A stretch of DNA of 64,000 bases. Origin: Closterium sp. NIES-65. Its lineage: Eukaryota; Streptophyta; Zygnematophyceae; Desmidiales; Closteriaceae. Below the pieces are notes generated by a model. That model was given only the letters and a program-made list of their open reading frames with translations, was not told the origin of the DNA and did no database searches. Below are positions 33,201 to 47,900 of the stretch, one piece after another. The stretch's first letter is position 1. Every line of letters starts with the position of its first letter. The translations under genes were made by a program, and so were the position numbers. The DNA is taken from the NCBI GenBank assembly GCA_948144175.1, contig CANXME010002155.1, forward strand, positions 354,296 through 418,295, read 5' to 3'.

Positions 33201-36200
33201 GCAATTTTGCATTCGCTGGGCCCTTGTTCTTGCAATTTTGCACTCGCGGGGCCCTTGTTCTTGCATTTTTACACACGCTGGGCCTTTGTTCTCGCAATTT
33301 TGCATTTGCTGGGCCCTTAATCTTGCAATTTTGCACTTCCTGGGCCCTTGTTTTTGCAATTTTGCACACGCTGGGCCCTTGTTCTTGCGATTTTGCACAG
33401 AGTCAGCCCTTGTTCTTGCAATTTTGCACACGCTGGGCACTTGTTCTTGCAATTTTGCACACGCTGGGCCCTTGTCCTTGCAATTTTGCACTCGCTGGGC
33501 CTTTGTTGTTGCAATTTTGCACACGCTGGGCCCTTGTTCTTGCAATTTTGCACACGCTGGGCCTTTGTTCTTGCAACTTTGCACACGGTAGGCCCTTGTT
33601 CTTGCAATTTTGCACACGCAGGGCCCTTGTTCTTGCAATTTTGCACTCGCTGGGCCCTTGGTCTTGCAATTTTGCACTCGTGGGCCCTTGTTCTTGCAAT
33701 TTTGCACACGCTGGGCCCTTGTTCTTGCAATTTTGAACACTCTGGGCACTTGTTCTTACAATTTTGCACTCGCTGGGCCCTTGTTCTTGCAATTTTGCAC
33801 TCGCTGGGCCCTTGTTCTTGCAATTTTGCATACGCTGGGCCTTTGTTCTTGCAATTTTGCATTCGTTGGGCCCATGTTCTTGCAATTTTGCACTCGCTGG
33901 GCCCTTGTTCTTGCAATTTTGCACACGCTGGGCCCTTGTTCTTGCAATTTTGCAGACACTCGGCCTTTGTTCTTGCAATTTTGCATTCGCTGGGCCCTTG
34001 TTCTTGCAATTTTGTACACGCCGGGCCCTTGTTCTTGCATTTTTGCACACGCTTGGCCTTTGTTATTGCAATTTTGCATTCGATGGGCCCTTGTTCTTGC
34101 AATTTTGCACTCGCAGGGCCCTTGTTCTCCCAATTTTGCACACGCTGGGCCCTTGTTCTTGCATTTTTGCACACGCTGGGCCTTTGTTCTTGCAATTTTG
34201 CATTCGCTGGGCCCTTGTTCTTGCAATTTTGCACTCGCCGGGCCCTTGTTCTTGCATTTTTGCACACACTGGGCCTTTGTTCTTGCAATTTTGCATTTGC
34301 TGGGCCCTTAATCTTGCAATTTTGCACTTCCTGGGCCCTTGTTCTTGCAATTTTGCACACGCTGGGCCCTTGTTCTTGCGATTTTGCACAGAGTCAGCCC
34401 TTGTTGTTGCAATTTTGCACACGCTGGGCCCTAATTCTTGCAATTTTGCACACGCTGGGCCCTTGTCCTTGCAATTTTGCACTCGCTGGGCCTTTGTTCT
34501 TGCAATTTTGCACACGCTGGGCCCTTGTTCTTGCAATTTTGCACACGCTGGGCCTTTGTTCTTGCAATTTTGCACACGGTAGGCCCTTGTTCTTGCAATT
34601 TTGCACACGCAGGGCCCTTGTTCTTGCAATTTTGCACTCGCTGGGCCCTTGTTCTTGCAATTTTGCACTCGTGGGCCCTTGTTCTTGCAATTTTGCACAC
34701 GCTGGGCCCTTGTTCTTGCAATTTTGCACACGTTGGGCCCTTGCTCTTGCAATTTTGCACACGGTGAGCCCTTGTTCTTGCAATTTTGCACTCGCTGGGC
34801 CCTTGTTCTTGCAGTTTTGCACACGCTGGGCCCTTGTTCTCGCAATTTTGCAAACGCTGGGCCCTTGTTCTTGCATTTTTGCACACGCTGGGCCTTTGAT
34901 CTTGCAATTTTGCATTCGCTGGGCCCTTGTTCTTGCAATTTTGCACACGCTGGGCCCTTGTTCTTTCATTTTTTCACTCGCTGGGCCCTTGTTCTTGCAT
35001 TTTTGCACACGCTGGGTCTTTGTTCTTGCAATTTTGCAGTCACTAGGCCCTTGTTCTTGCAATTTTGCACTCGCTGGGCCCTTGTTCTTGCAAATTTGCA
35101 CACGTTGGGCCCTTGTTCTTGCAATTTTGCACACGCTGGGCCCTTGTTCTTTCAATTTTGCAGTCGCTGGGCCCTTGTTCTTGCAATTTTGCACACGCTG
35201 GGCCCTTGTTCTTCCAATCTTGCACACGCTGGGCCCTTGTTCTTGCAAATTTGCACACGCTGGGCCCTTGTCCTTGCAATTTTGCACTCGCTGGGCCTTT
35301 GTTCTTGCAATTTTGCACATGCTGGGCACTTGTTCTTGCAATTTTGCACACGCTGGGCCCTTGTTCTTGCAATTTTGCACACGCAGGGCCCTTGTCCTTG
35401 CAATTTTGCACTCGCTGGGCCTTTGTTCTTGCAATTTTGCACACGCCGGACCCTTGTTCTTGCACTTATGCACACGCTGGGCCTTTGTTCTTGCAATTGT
35501 GCACACGGTGGGCCCTTGTTCTTGCAATTTTGCACACGCAGGGCCCTTGTTCTTGCAATTTTGCACACGCTGGGCCCTTGTTCTTGCAATTTTGAACACG
35601 CTGGGCCCTTGTTCTTGCAATTTTGCACTCGCTGGGCCCTTGTTCTTGCAAGTGTGCACACGCTGGGCCCTTGTTTTGCAATTTTGCACTCGCTGGGCCC
35701 TTGTTCTTGCAAGTGTGCACACGCTGGGCCCTTGTTCTTGCAATTTTGTACACGCTGGGCCCTTGTTCTTGCACTTTTACACACGCTGGGCCCTTATTCT
35801 TACAAGTGTGCACATGGTGAGCCCTTGTTCTTGCATTTTTGCACTCGCTGGGCCCTTGTTGTTGCACTTTTGCACACGCTGGGCCCCTGTTCATGCAATT
35901 TTGCACACGTCGGGCCCTTGTTCTTGCAATTTTGCAAACGCTGGGCCTTTGTTCTTTCAATTTTGCACTCGCTGGGCCCTTGTTCTTGCAATTTTGCACA
36001 CGCTGGTCCCTTGTTCTTCCAATCTTGCACACGTTGGGCTCTTGTTCTTGCAATTTTGCACACGCTGGGCCCTTGTCCTTGCAATTTTGCACTCGCTGGG
36101 CGTTTGTTCTTGCAATTTTGCACACGCTTGGCCCTTGTTCTTGCAATTTTGCACACACTGGGCACTTGTTCTTGCAATTTTGCACACGCTGGGCCCTTGT

Positions 36201-36289
36201 TCTTGCATTTTTGCACACGCTGGGCCTTTGTTCTTGCAATTTTGCTTTCGTTGGGCCCTTGTTCTTGCAATTTTGCACTCGCTGGGCCC

Positions 36290-39200
36290 TTGTTCTTGCA
36301 ATTTGCACACGCTGGGCCCTTGTTCTTGCAATTTTGAACACGCTGGGCCCTTGTTCTTGCAATTTTGCACACGCAGGGCCCTTGTTCTTGCAATTTTGCA
36401 CTCGCTGGGCCCTTGTTCTGGCAAATTTGCACTCGCTGGGCCCTTGTTCTTGCAATTTTGCACACGCTGGGCCCTTGTTCTTGCAATTTTGAACACGCTG
36501 GGCCCTTGTTCTTGCAATTTTGCACTCGCTGGGCCCTTGTTCTTGCAAGTGTGCACACGCTGGGCCCTTGTTCTTGCAATTTTGCACTCGCTGGGCCCTT
36601 GTTCTTGCAAGTGTGCACACGCTGGGCCCTTGTTCTTGCATTTTTGTACACGCTGGGCCCTTGTTCTTGCACTTTTACACACGCTGGGCCCTTATTCTTA
36701 CAAGTGTGCACATGGTGAGCCCTTGTTCTTGCATTTTTGCACTCGCTGGGCCCTTGTTGTTGCACTTTTGCACACGCTGGGCCCCTGTTCATGCAATTTT
36801 GCACACGTCGGGCCCTTGTTCTTGCAATTTTGCAAACGCTGGGCCTTTGTTCTTTCAATTTTGCACTCGCTGGGCCCTTGTTCTTGCAATTTTGCACACG
36901 CTGGTCCCTTGTTCTTCCAATCTTGCACACGCTGGGCTCTTGTTCTTGCAATTTTGCACACGCTGGGCCCTTGTCCTTGCAATTTTGCACTCGCTGGGCG
37001 TTTGTTCTTGCAATTTTGCACACGCTTGGCCCTTGTTCTTGCAATTTTGCACACACTGGGCACTTGTTCTTGCAATTTTGCACACACTGGGCACTTGTTC
37101 TTGCATTTTTGCACACGCTGGGCCTTTGTTCTTGCAATTTTGCTTTCGTTGGGCCCTTGTTCTTGCAATTTTGCACTCGCTGGGCCCTTGTTCTTGCAAT
37201 TTGCACACGCTGGGCCCTTGTTCTTGTATTTTTGCAGACACTGGGCCTTTGTTCTTGCAATTTTGCATTCGCTGGGCCCTTGCTTTTGCAATTTTGTACA
37301 CGCCGGGCCCTTGTTATTGCATTTTTGCACACGCTTGGCCTTTGTTCTTGCAATTTTGCATTCGCTGGGCCCTTGTTCTTGCAATTTTGCACTCGCTGGG
37401 CCCTTGTTCTCGCAATTTTGCACACGCTGGCCCTTGTTCTTGCATTTTTGCACACGCTGGGCCTTTGTTCTTGCAATTTTGCATTCGCTGGGCCCTTGTT
37501 CTTGCAATTTTGCACTCGCTGGGCCCTTGTTCTTGCATTTTTTCACACACTGGGCCTTTGTTCTTGCAATTTTGCATTTGCTGGGCCCTTGTTCTTGCAA
37601 TTTTGCACTTCCTGGGACCTTGTTCTTGCAATTTTGCACACGTTGGGCCCTTGTTCTTGCAATTTTGCACACAGTCAGCCCTTGTTCTTGAAATTTTGCA
37701 CACGCTGGGCCCTTGTTCTTGCAATTTTGCACACGCTGGGCCCTTGTCCTTGCAATTTTGCACTCGATGGGCCTTTGTTCTTGCAATTTTGCAGACGCTG
37801 GGCACTTGTTCTTGCAATTTTGCACACGCTGGGCCTTTGTTCTTGCAGTTTTGCACACGTTGGGCACTTGTTCTTGCAATTTTGCACACGCTGGGCCCTA
37901 GTTCTTGCAATTTTGCACACACAGGGCCCTTGTCCTTGCAATTTTGCACTCGCTGGGCCTTTGTTCTTGCAATTTTGCACACGCCGGGCCCTTGTTCTTG
38001 CACTTATGCACACGCTGGGCCTTTGTTCTTGCAATTGTGCACACGGTGGGCCCTTGTTCTTGCAATTTTGCACACGCAGGGCCCTTGTTCTTGCAATTTT
38101 GCACTCGTTGGGCCCTTGTTCTTGCAAATTTGCACTCGCTGGGCCCTTGTTCTTGCAATTTTGAACACGCCGGACCCTTGTTCTTGCAATTTTTAACACG
38201 GTGGGCCCTTGTTTTTGCAATTTTGCACTCCCTGGGCCCTTGTTCTTGCATTTTTGCACACGCTGGGCCCTTGTTCTTGCAATTTTGCACATGCTGGGCC
38301 TTTGTTCTTGCAATTTTGTACACGTTGGGCCCTTGTTCTTGCAATTTTGCACACGCTGGGCCCTTGTTCTTGCAATTTTGCACACGCTGGGCCCTTGTTC
38401 TTGCAAGTGTGCACACGGTGAGCCCTTGTTCTTGCAATTTTGCACTCGCTGGGCCCTTGTTCTTGCACTTTTGCACACGCTGGGCCCTTGTTCTTGCAAT
38501 TGTGCACACGGTGAGCCCTTGTTCTTGCATTTTTGCACTCGCTGGGTCCTTGTTGTTGCACTTTTGCACACGCTGGGCCCTTGTTCATGCAATTTTGCAC
38601 ACGTCGGGCCCTTGTTCTTGCAATTTTGCTAACGCTGGGCCTTTGTTCTTGCAATTTTGCACACGCTGGGCCCTTGTTCTTCCAATCTTGCACACGCTGG
38701 GCTCTCGTTCTTGAAATTTTGCACACGCTGGGCCCTTGTCCTTGCAATTTTGCACTCGCTGGGCGTTTGTTCTTGCAATTTTGTACACGCTTGGCCCTTG
38801 TTCTTGCAATTTCGCACACGCTGGGCCCTTGTTCTTGCAATTTTGCACACGTTGGGCCCTTGTTCTTGCATTTTTGCACACGCTGGGCCTTTGTTTTTGC
38901 AATTGTGCATTCGTTGGGCCCTTGTTCTTGCAATTTTGCACTCGCTGGGCCCTTGTTCTTGCAATTTTGCACACGCTGGGCCCTTGTTCTTGCATTTTTG
39001 CAGACACTGGGCCTTTCTTCTTGCAATTTTGCACTCGTTGGGCCCTGGTTCTTGCAATTTTGCACAAGCTGGGCCCTTGTTCTTTCAATTTTGCACTCGC
39101 TGGGCCCTTGTTCTTGCAATTTTGCACACGCTGGGCCCTTGTTCTTCCAATCTTGCACACGATGGGCCCTTGTTCTTGCAATTTTGTACACGCTGGGCCC

Positions 39201-42200
39201 TTGTTCTTTCAATTTTGCACTCGCCGGGCCCTTGTTCTTGCAATTTTGCACACGCTGGGCCCTTGTTCTTCCAATCTCGCACACGCTGGGCCCTTGTTCT
39301 TGCAGTTTTGCACTCGCTGGGCCCTTGTTCTTTCAATTTTGCACTCGCTGGGCCCTTGATCTTGCAATTTTGCATATGCTGGGCCCTTGTTCTTCCAATC
39401 TTGCACACTCTGGGCCCTTGTTCTTGCAATTTTGCACAAGCAAGGCCCTTGTTCTTGCAATTTTGCACAGACTGGGCCCTTGTTCTTGCAATTTTGCACA
39501 TGCTGGGCACTTGTTCTTGCAAATTTGCACACGCTAAGCCCTTGTTCTTGCAATTTTGCACTGAGTGGGCCCTTTTTCTTGCAATTTTGCACTCACTGGG
39601 CCCTTGTTCTTGCAATTTTGCACAAGCTGGGCCCTTATTCTTTCAAATTTGCACTCGCTGGGCCCTTGTTCTTGCAATTTGCACACGCTGGGCCCTTGTT
39701 CTTGCAATTTTGAACACGCTGGGCCCTTGTTCTTGCAATTTTGCACACGCAGGGCCCTTGTTCTTGCAATTTTGCACTCGCTGGGCCCTTGTTCTGGCAA
39801 ATTTGCACTCGCTGGGCCCTTGTTCTTGCAATTTTGCACACGCTGGGCCCTTGTTCTTGCAATTTTGAACACGCTGGGCCCTTGTTCTTGCAATTTTGCA
39901 CTCGCTGGGCCCTTATTCTTGCAAGTGTGCACACGCTGGGCCCTTGTTCTTGCAATTTTGCACTCGCTGGGCCCTTGTTCTTGCAAGTGTGCACACGCTG
40001 GGCCCTTGTTCTTGCATTTTTGTACACGCTGGGCCCTTGTTCTTGCACTTTTACACACGCTGGGCCCTTATTCTTACAAGTGTGCACATGGTGAGCCCTT
40101 GTTCTTGCATTTTTGCACTCGCTGGGCCCTTGTTGTTGCACTTTTGCACACGCTGGGCCCCTGTTCATGCAATTTTGCACACGTCGGGCCCTTGTTCTTG
40201 CAATTTTGCAAACGCTGGGCCTTTGTTCTTTCAATTTTGCACTCGCTGGGCCCTTGTTCTTGCAATTTTGCACACGCTGGTCCCTTGTTCTTCCAATCTT
40301 GCACACGCTGGGCTCTTGTTCTTGCAATTTTGCACACGCTGGGCCCTTGTCCTTGCAATTTTGCACTCGCTGGGCGTTTGTTCTTGCAATTTTGCACACG
40401 CTTGGCCCTTGTTCTTGCAATTTTGCACACACTGGGCACTTGTTCTTGCAATTTTGCACACACTGGGCACTTGTTCTTGCATTTTTGCACACGCTGGGCC
40501 TTTGTTCTTGCAATTTTGCTTTCGTTGGGCCCTTGTTCTTGCAATTTTGCACTCGCTGGGCCCTTGTTCTTGCAATTTGCACACGCTGGGCCCTTGTTCT
40601 TGTATTTTTGCAGACACTGGGCCTTTGTTCTTGCAATTTTGCATTCGCTGGGCCCTTGCTTTTGCAATTTTGTACACGCCGGGCCCTTGTTATTGCATTT
40701 TTGCACACGCTTGGCCTTTGTTCTTGCAATTTTGCATTCGCTGGGCCCTTGTTCTTGCAATTTTGCACTCGCTGGGCCCTTGTTCTCGCAATTTTGCACA
40801 CGCTGGCCCTTGTTCTTGCATTTTTGCACACGCTGGGCCTTTGTTCTTGCAATTTTGCATTCGCTGGGCCCTTGTTCTTGCAATTTTGCACTCGCTGGGC
40901 CCTTGTTCTTGCATTTTTTCACACACTGGGCCTTTGTTCTTGCAATTTTGCATTTGCTGGGCCCTTGTTCTTGCAATTTTGCACTTCCTGGGACCTTGTT
41001 CTTGCAATTTTGCACACGTTGGGCCCTTGTTCTTGCAATTTTGCACACAGTCAGCCCTTGTTCTTGAAATTTTGCACACGCTGGGCCCTTGTTCTTGCAA
41101 TTTTGCACACGCTGGGCCCTTGTCCTTGCAATTTTGCACTCGATGGGCCTTTGTTCTTGCAATTTTGCAGACGCTGGGCACTTGTTCTTGCAATTTTGCA
41201 CACGCTGGGCCTTTGTTCTTGCAGTTTTGCACACGTTGGGCACTTGTTCTTGCAATTTTGCACACGCTGGGCCCTAGTTCTTGCAATTTTGCACACACAG
41301 GGCCCTTGTCCTTGCAATTTTGCACTCGCTGGGCCTTTGTTCTTGCAATTTTGCACACGCCGGGCCCTTGTTCTTGCACTTATGCACACGCTGGGCCTTT
41401 GTTCTTGCAATTGTGCACACGGTGGGCCCTTGTTCTTGCAATTTTGCACACGCAGGGCCCTTGTTCTTGCAATTTTGCACTCGTTGGGCCCTTGTTCTTG
41501 CAAATTTGCACTCGCTGGGCCCTTGTTCTTGCAATTTTGAACACGCCGGACCCTTGTTCTTGCAATTTTTAACACGGTGGGCCCTTGTTTTTGCAATTTT
41601 GCACTCCCTGGGCCCTTGTTCTTGCATTTTTGCACACGCTGGGCCCTTGTTCTTGCAATTTTGCACATGCTGGGCCTTTGTTCTTGCAATTTTGTACACG
41701 TTGGGCCCTTGTTCTTGCAATTTTGCACACGCTGGGCCCTTGTTCTTGCAATTTTGCACACGCTGGGCCCTTGTTCTTGCAAGTGTGCACACGGTGAGCC
41801 CTTGTTCTTGCAATTTTGCACTCGCTGGGCCCTTGTTCTTGCACTTTTGCACACGCTGGGCCCTTGTTCTTGCAATTGTGCACACGGTGAGCCCTTGTTC
41901 TTGCATTTTTGCACTCGCTGGGTCCTTGTTGTTGCACTTTTGCACACGCTGGGCCCTTGTTCATGCAATTTTGCACACGTCGGGCCCTTGTTCTTGCAAT
42001 TTTGCTAACGCTGGGCCTTTGTTCTTGCAATTTTGCACACGCTGGGCCCTTGTTCTTCCAATCTTGCACACGCTGGGCTCTCGTTCTTGAAATTTTGCAC
42101 ACGCTGGGCCCTTGTCCTTGCAATTTTGCACTCGCTGGGCGTTTGTTCTTGCAATTTTGTACACGCTTGGCCCTTGTTCTTGCAATTTCGCACACGCTGG

Positions 42201-43040
42201 GCCCTTGTTCTTGCAATTTTGCACACGTTGGGCCCTTGTTCTTGCATTTTTGCACACGCTGGGCCTTTGTTTTTGCAATTGTGCATTCGTTGGGCCCTTG
42301 TTCTTGCAATTTTGCACTCGCTGGGCCCTTGTTCTTGCAATTTTGCACACGCTGGGCCCTTGTTCTTGCATTTTTGCAGACACTGGGCCTTTCTTCTTGC
42401 AATTTTGCACTCGTTGGGCCCTGGTTCTTGCAATTTTGCACAAGCTGGGCCCTTGTTCTTTCAATTTTGCACTCGCTGGGCCCTTGTTCTTGCAATTTTG
42501 CACACGCTGGGCCCTTGTTCTTCCAATCTTGCACACGATGGGCCCTTGTTCTTGCAATTTTGTACACGCTGGGCCCTTGTTCTTTCAATTTTGCACTCGC
42601 CGGGCCCTTGTTCTTGCAATTTTGCACACGCTGGGCCCTTGTTCTTCCAATCTCGCACACGCTGGGCCCTTGTTCTTGCAGTTTTGCACTCGCTGGGCCC
42701 TTGTTCTTTCAATTTTGCACTCGCTGGGCCCTTGATCTTGCAATTTTGCATATGCTGGGCCCTTGTTCTTCCAATCTTGCACACTCTGGGCCCTTGTTCT
42801 TGCAATTTTGCACAAGCAAGGCCCTTGTTCTTGCAATTTTGCACAGACTGGGCCCTTGTTCTTGCAATTTTGCACATGCTGGGCACTTGTTCTTGCAAAT
42901 TTGCACACGCTAAGCCCTTGTTCTTGCAATTTTGCACTGAGTGGGCCCTTTTTCTTGCAATTTTGCACTCACTGGGCCCTTGTTCTTGCAATTTTGCACA
43001 AGCTGGGCCCTTATTCTTTCAAATTTGCACTCGCTGGGCC
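36290..43040. repeat. Tandem 3,376-bp higher-order sub-block, first pair
   Basis: The block 36290-39666 is followed by a second copy 39666-43040. The junction near 39666 runs from one copy's end into the shortened TTGCAATTTGCACACG unit that opens the next. Differences are few, for example CCCTTGTTCTTGC against CCCTTATTCTTGC near 36540 and 39914. Confidence 0.85.
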
Positions 43041-44929
43041 CTTGTTCTTGCAGTTTTGCACACGCTGGGCCCTTGTTCTTCCAATCTTGCACACGCTGGG
43101 CCCTTGTTCTTGCAATTTTGCACTCGCTGGGCCCTGGTTCTTGCAATTTTGCACAAGCTGGGCCCTTGTTCTTTCAATTTTGCACTCGCTGGGCCCTTGT
43201 TCTTGCAATTTTGCACACGCTGGGCCCTTGTTCTTCCAATCTTGCACACGCTGGGCCCTTGTTCTTTCAATTTTGCACACTCTGCGCCCTTGTTCTTGCA
43301 ATTTTGCACAAGCAAGGCCCTTGTTCTTGCAATTTTGCACACACTGGGCCCTTGTTCTTGCAATTTTGCACACGCTGGGCACTTGTTCTTGCAAATTTGC
43401 ACACGCTGGGCCCTTGTTCTTGCCATTTTCCACTCGCTGGGCCCTTGTTCTTGCAATTTTGCACTCAGTGGGCCCTTGTTCTTGCAATTTTGCACTCACC
43501 GGGCCCTTGTTCTTGCAATTTTGCACAAGCTGGGCCCTTGTTCTTTCAATTTTGCACTTGTTGGACCCTTGTTCTTGCAGTTTTGCACACGCTGGGCCCT
43601 TGTTCTTCCAATCTTGCACACGTTGGGCCCTTGTTCTTGCAATTTTGCACTCGCTGGGCCCTTGTTCTTTCAATTTTGCACTCGCTAGGCCCTTGTTCTT
43701 GCCATTTTGCACACGCTGGGCCCTTGTTCTTCCAATCTTGCACACTCTGGGCCCTTGTTCTTGCAATTTTGCACACGCTGGGTGCTTGTCCTTGCAATTT
43801 TGCACTTGCTGGGCCTTTGTTCTTGCAATTTTGCACACGCTGGGCCCTTGTTCTTGCAATTTTGCATACGCTGGGCCCTTGTTCTTGCAATTTTGCACAT
43901 GCTGGGCACTTGTTCTTGCAATTTTGCACACGTTGGGCCCTTGTTCTTGCAATTTTGCACTCGCTGGGCCCTTGTTCTTGCAATTTTGCACTCACTGGGC
44001 CCTTGTTCTTGCAATTTTGCACACGCTGGGCCCTTGTTCTTTCAATTTTGCACTCGCTTGGCCCTTTTTCTTGCAATGTTGCACACGCTGGGCCCTTGTT
44101 CTTCCAATCTTGCACACGCTGGGCCCTTGTTCTTACAATTTTACACTCGCTGGGCCCTTGTTTTTTCAATTTTGCACTCGCTGGGCCCTTGTTCTTGCAA
44201 TTTTGCACACGCTGGGCCCTTGTTCTTGCAATTTTGAACACGCTGGGCCCTTGTTCTTGCAATTTTGCACTCGCTGGGCCCTTGTTCTTGCAAGTGTGCA
44301 CACGCTGGGCCCTTGTTTTGCAATTTTGCACTCGCTGGGCCCTTGTTCTTGCAAGTGTGCACACGCTGGGCCCTTGTTCTTGCAATTTTGTACACGCTGG
44401 GCCCTTGTTCTTGCACTTTTACACACGCTGGGCCCTTATTCTTACAAGTGTGCACATGGTGAGCCCTTGTTCTTGCATTTTTGCACTCGCTGGGCCCTTG
44501 TTGTTGCACTTTTGCACACGCTGGGCCCCTGTTCATGCAATTTTGCACACGTCGGGCCCTTGTTCTTGCAATTTTGCAAACGCTGGGCCTTTGTTCTTTC
44601 AATTTTGCACTCGCTGGGCCCTTGTTCTTGCAATTTTGCACACGCTGGTCCCTTGTTCTTCCAATCTTGCACACGTTGGGCTCTTGTTCTTGCAATTTTG
44701 CACACGCTGGGCCCTTGTCCTTGCAATTTTGCACTCGCTGGGCGTTTGTTCTTGCAATTTTGCACACGCTTGGCCCTTGTTCTTGCAATTTTGCACACAC
44801 TGGGCACTTGTTCTTGCAATTTTGCACACGCTGGGCCCTTGTTCTTGCATTTTTGCACACGCTGGGCCTTTGTTCTTGCAATTTTGCTTTCGTTGGGCCC
44901 TTGTTCTTGCAATTTTGCACTCGCTGGGC

Positions 44930-47900
44930 CCTTGTTCTTGCAATTTGCACACGCTGGGCCCTTGTTCTTGCAATTTTGAACACGCTGGGCCCTTGTTCTT
45001 GCAATTTTGCACACGCAGGGCCCTTGTTCTTGCAATTTTGCACTCGCTGGGCCCTTGTTCTGGCAAATTTGCACTCGCTGGGCCCTTGTTCTTGCAATTT
45101 TGCACACGCTGGGCCCTTGTTCTTGCAATTTTGAACACGCTGGGCCCTTGTTCTTGCAATTTTGCACTCGCTGGGCCCTTGTTCTTGCAAGTGTGCACAC
45201 GCTGGGCCCTTGTTCTTGCAATTTTGCACTCGCTGGGCCCTTGTTCTTGCAAGTGTGCACACGCTGGGCCCTTGTTCTTGCATTTTTGTACACGCTGGGC
45301 CCTTGTTCTTGCACTTTTACACACGCTGGGCCCTTATTCTTACAAGTGTGCACATGGTGAGCCCTTGTTCTTGCATTTTTGCACTCGCTGGGCCCTTGTT
45401 GTTGCACTTTTGCACACGCTGGGCCCCTGTTCATGCAATTTTGCACACGTCGGGCCCTTGTTCTTGCAATTTTGCAAACGCTGGGCCTTTGTTCTTTCAA
45501 TTTTGCACTCGCTGGGCCCTTGTTCTTGCAATTTTGCACACGCTGGTCCCTTGTTCTTCCAATCTTGCACACGCTGGGCTCTTGTTCTTGCAATTTTGCA
45601 CACGCTGGGCCCTTGTCCTTGCAATTTTGCACTCGCTGGGCGTTTGTTCTTGCAATTTTGCACACGCTTGGCCCTTGTTCTTGCAATTTTGCACACACTG
45701 GGCACTTGTTCTTGCAATTTTGCACACACTGGGCACTTGTTCTTGCATTTTTGCACACGCTGGGCCTTTGTTCTTGCAATTTTGCTTTCGTTGGGCCCTT
45801 GTTCTTGCAATTTTGCACTCGCTGGGCCCTTGTTCTTGCAATTTGCACACGCTGGGCCCTTGTTCTTGTATTTTTGCAGACACTGGGCCTTTGTTCTTGC
45901 AATTTTGCATTCGCTGGGCCCTTGCTTTTGCAATTTTGTACACGCCGGGCCCTTGTTATTGCATTTTTGCACACGCTTGGCCTTTGTTCTTGCAATTTTG
46001 CATTCGCTGGGCCCTTGTTCTTGCAATTTTGCACTCGCTGGGCCCTTGTTCTCGCAATTTTGCACACGCTGGCCCTTGTTCTTGCATTTTTGCACACGCT
46101 GGGCCTTTGTTCTTGCAATTTTGCATTCGCTGGGCCCTTGTTCTTGCAATTTTGCACTCGCTGGGCCCTTGTTCTTGCATTTTTTCACACACTGGGCCTT
46201 TGTTCTTGCAATTTTGCATTTGCTGGGCCCTTGTTCTTGCAATTTTGCACTTCCTGGGACCTTGTTCTTGCAATTTTGCACACGTTGGGCCCTTGTTCTT
46301 GCAATTTTGCACACAGTCAGCCCTTGTTCTTGAAATTTTGCACACGCTGGGCCCTTGTTCTTGCAATTTTGCACACGCTGGGCCCTTGTCCTTGCAATTT
46401 TGCACTCGATGGGCCTTTGTTCTTGCAATTTTGCAGACGCTGGGCACTTGTTCTTGCAATTTTGCACACGCTGGGCCTTTGTTCTTGCAGTTTTGCACAC
46501 GTTGGGCACTTGTTCTTGCAATTTTGCACACGCTGGGCCCTAGTTCTTGCAATTTTGCACACACAGGGCCCTTGTCCTTGCAATTTTGCACTCGCTGGGC
46601 CTTTGTTCTTGCAATTTTGCACACGCCGGGCCCTTGTTCTTGCACTTATGCACACGCTGGGCCTTTGTTCTTGCAATTGTGCACACGGTGGGCCCTTGTT
46701 CTTGCAATTTTGCACACGCAGGGCCCTTGTTCTTGCAATTTTGCACTCGTTGGGCCCTTGTTCTTGCAAATTTGCACTCGCTGGGCCCTTGTTCTTGCAA
46801 TTTTGAACACGCCGGACCCTTGTTCTTGCAATTTTTAACACGGTGGGCCCTTGTTTTTGCAATTTTGCACTCCCTGGGCCCTTGTTCTTGCATTTTTGCA
46901 CACGCTGGGCCCTTGTTCTTGCAATTTTGCACATGCTGGGCCTTTGTTCTTGCAATTTTGTACACGTTGGGCCCTTGTTCTTGCAATTTTGCACACGCTG
47001 GGCCCTTGTTCTTGCAATTTTGCACACGCTGGGCCCTTGTTCTTGCAAGTGTGCACACGGTGAGCCCTTGTTCTTGCAATTTTGCACTCGCTGGGCCCTT
47101 GTTCTTGCACTTTTGCACACGCTGGGCCCTTGTTCTTGCAATTGTGCACACGGTGAGCCCTTGTTCTTGCATTTTTGCACTCGCTGGGTCCTTGTTGTTG
47201 CACTTTTGCACACGCTGGGCCCTTGTTCATGCAATTTTGCACACGTCGGGCCCTTGTTCTTGCAATTTTGCTAACGCTGGGCCTTTGTTCTTGCAATTTT
47301 GCACACGCTGGGCCCTTGTTCTTCCAATCTTGCACACGCTGGGCTCTCGTTCTTGAAATTTTGCACACGCTGGGCCCTTGTCCTTGCAATTTTGCACTCG
47401 CTGGGCGTTTGTTCTTGCAATTTTGTACACGCTTGGCCCTTGTTCTTGCAATTTCGCACACGCTGGGCCCTTGTTCTTGCAATTTTGCACACGTTGGGCC
47501 CTTGTTCTTGCATTTTTGCACACGCTGGGCCTTTGTTTTTGCAATTGTGCATTCGTTGGGCCCTTGTTCTTGCAATTTTGCACTCGCTGGGCCCTTGTTC
47601 TTGCAATTTTGCACACGCTGGGCCCTTGTTCTTGCATTTTTGCAGACACTGGGCCTTTCTTCTTGCAATTTTGCACTCGTTGGGCCCTGGTTCTTGCAAT
47701 TTTGCACAAGCTGGGCCCTTGTTCTTTCAATTTTGCACTCGCTGGGCCCTTGTTCTTGCAATTTTGCACACGCTGGGCCCTTGTTCTTCCAATCTTGCAC
47801 ACGATGGGCCCTTGTTCTTGCAATTTTGTACACGCTGGGCCCTTGTTCTTTCAATTTTGCACTCGCCGGGCCCTTGTTCTTGCAATTTTGCACACGCTGG

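Larger units (their letters stand above)
24080..34230. repeat. Large duplication inside the satellite, offset about 6,165 bp
   Basis: About 4 kb at 24080-28065 recurs at about 30245-34230 with very few differences (for example ACACGGTGGG near 24196 against ACACGCTGGG near 30361). The segment between the two copies contains a further tandem duplication of about 1.33 kb. Confidence 0.85.

Noticed and set aside
33348-37691. An open frame of 1,447 codons and dozens of others of 200-1,200 codons on both strands between 12800 and 64000
   Set aside because: They are translations of the 31-bp satellite, whose consensus has no stop in any frame. Both strands and several frames are open at once, and none contains non-repetitive sequence except the short stretch at 12747.
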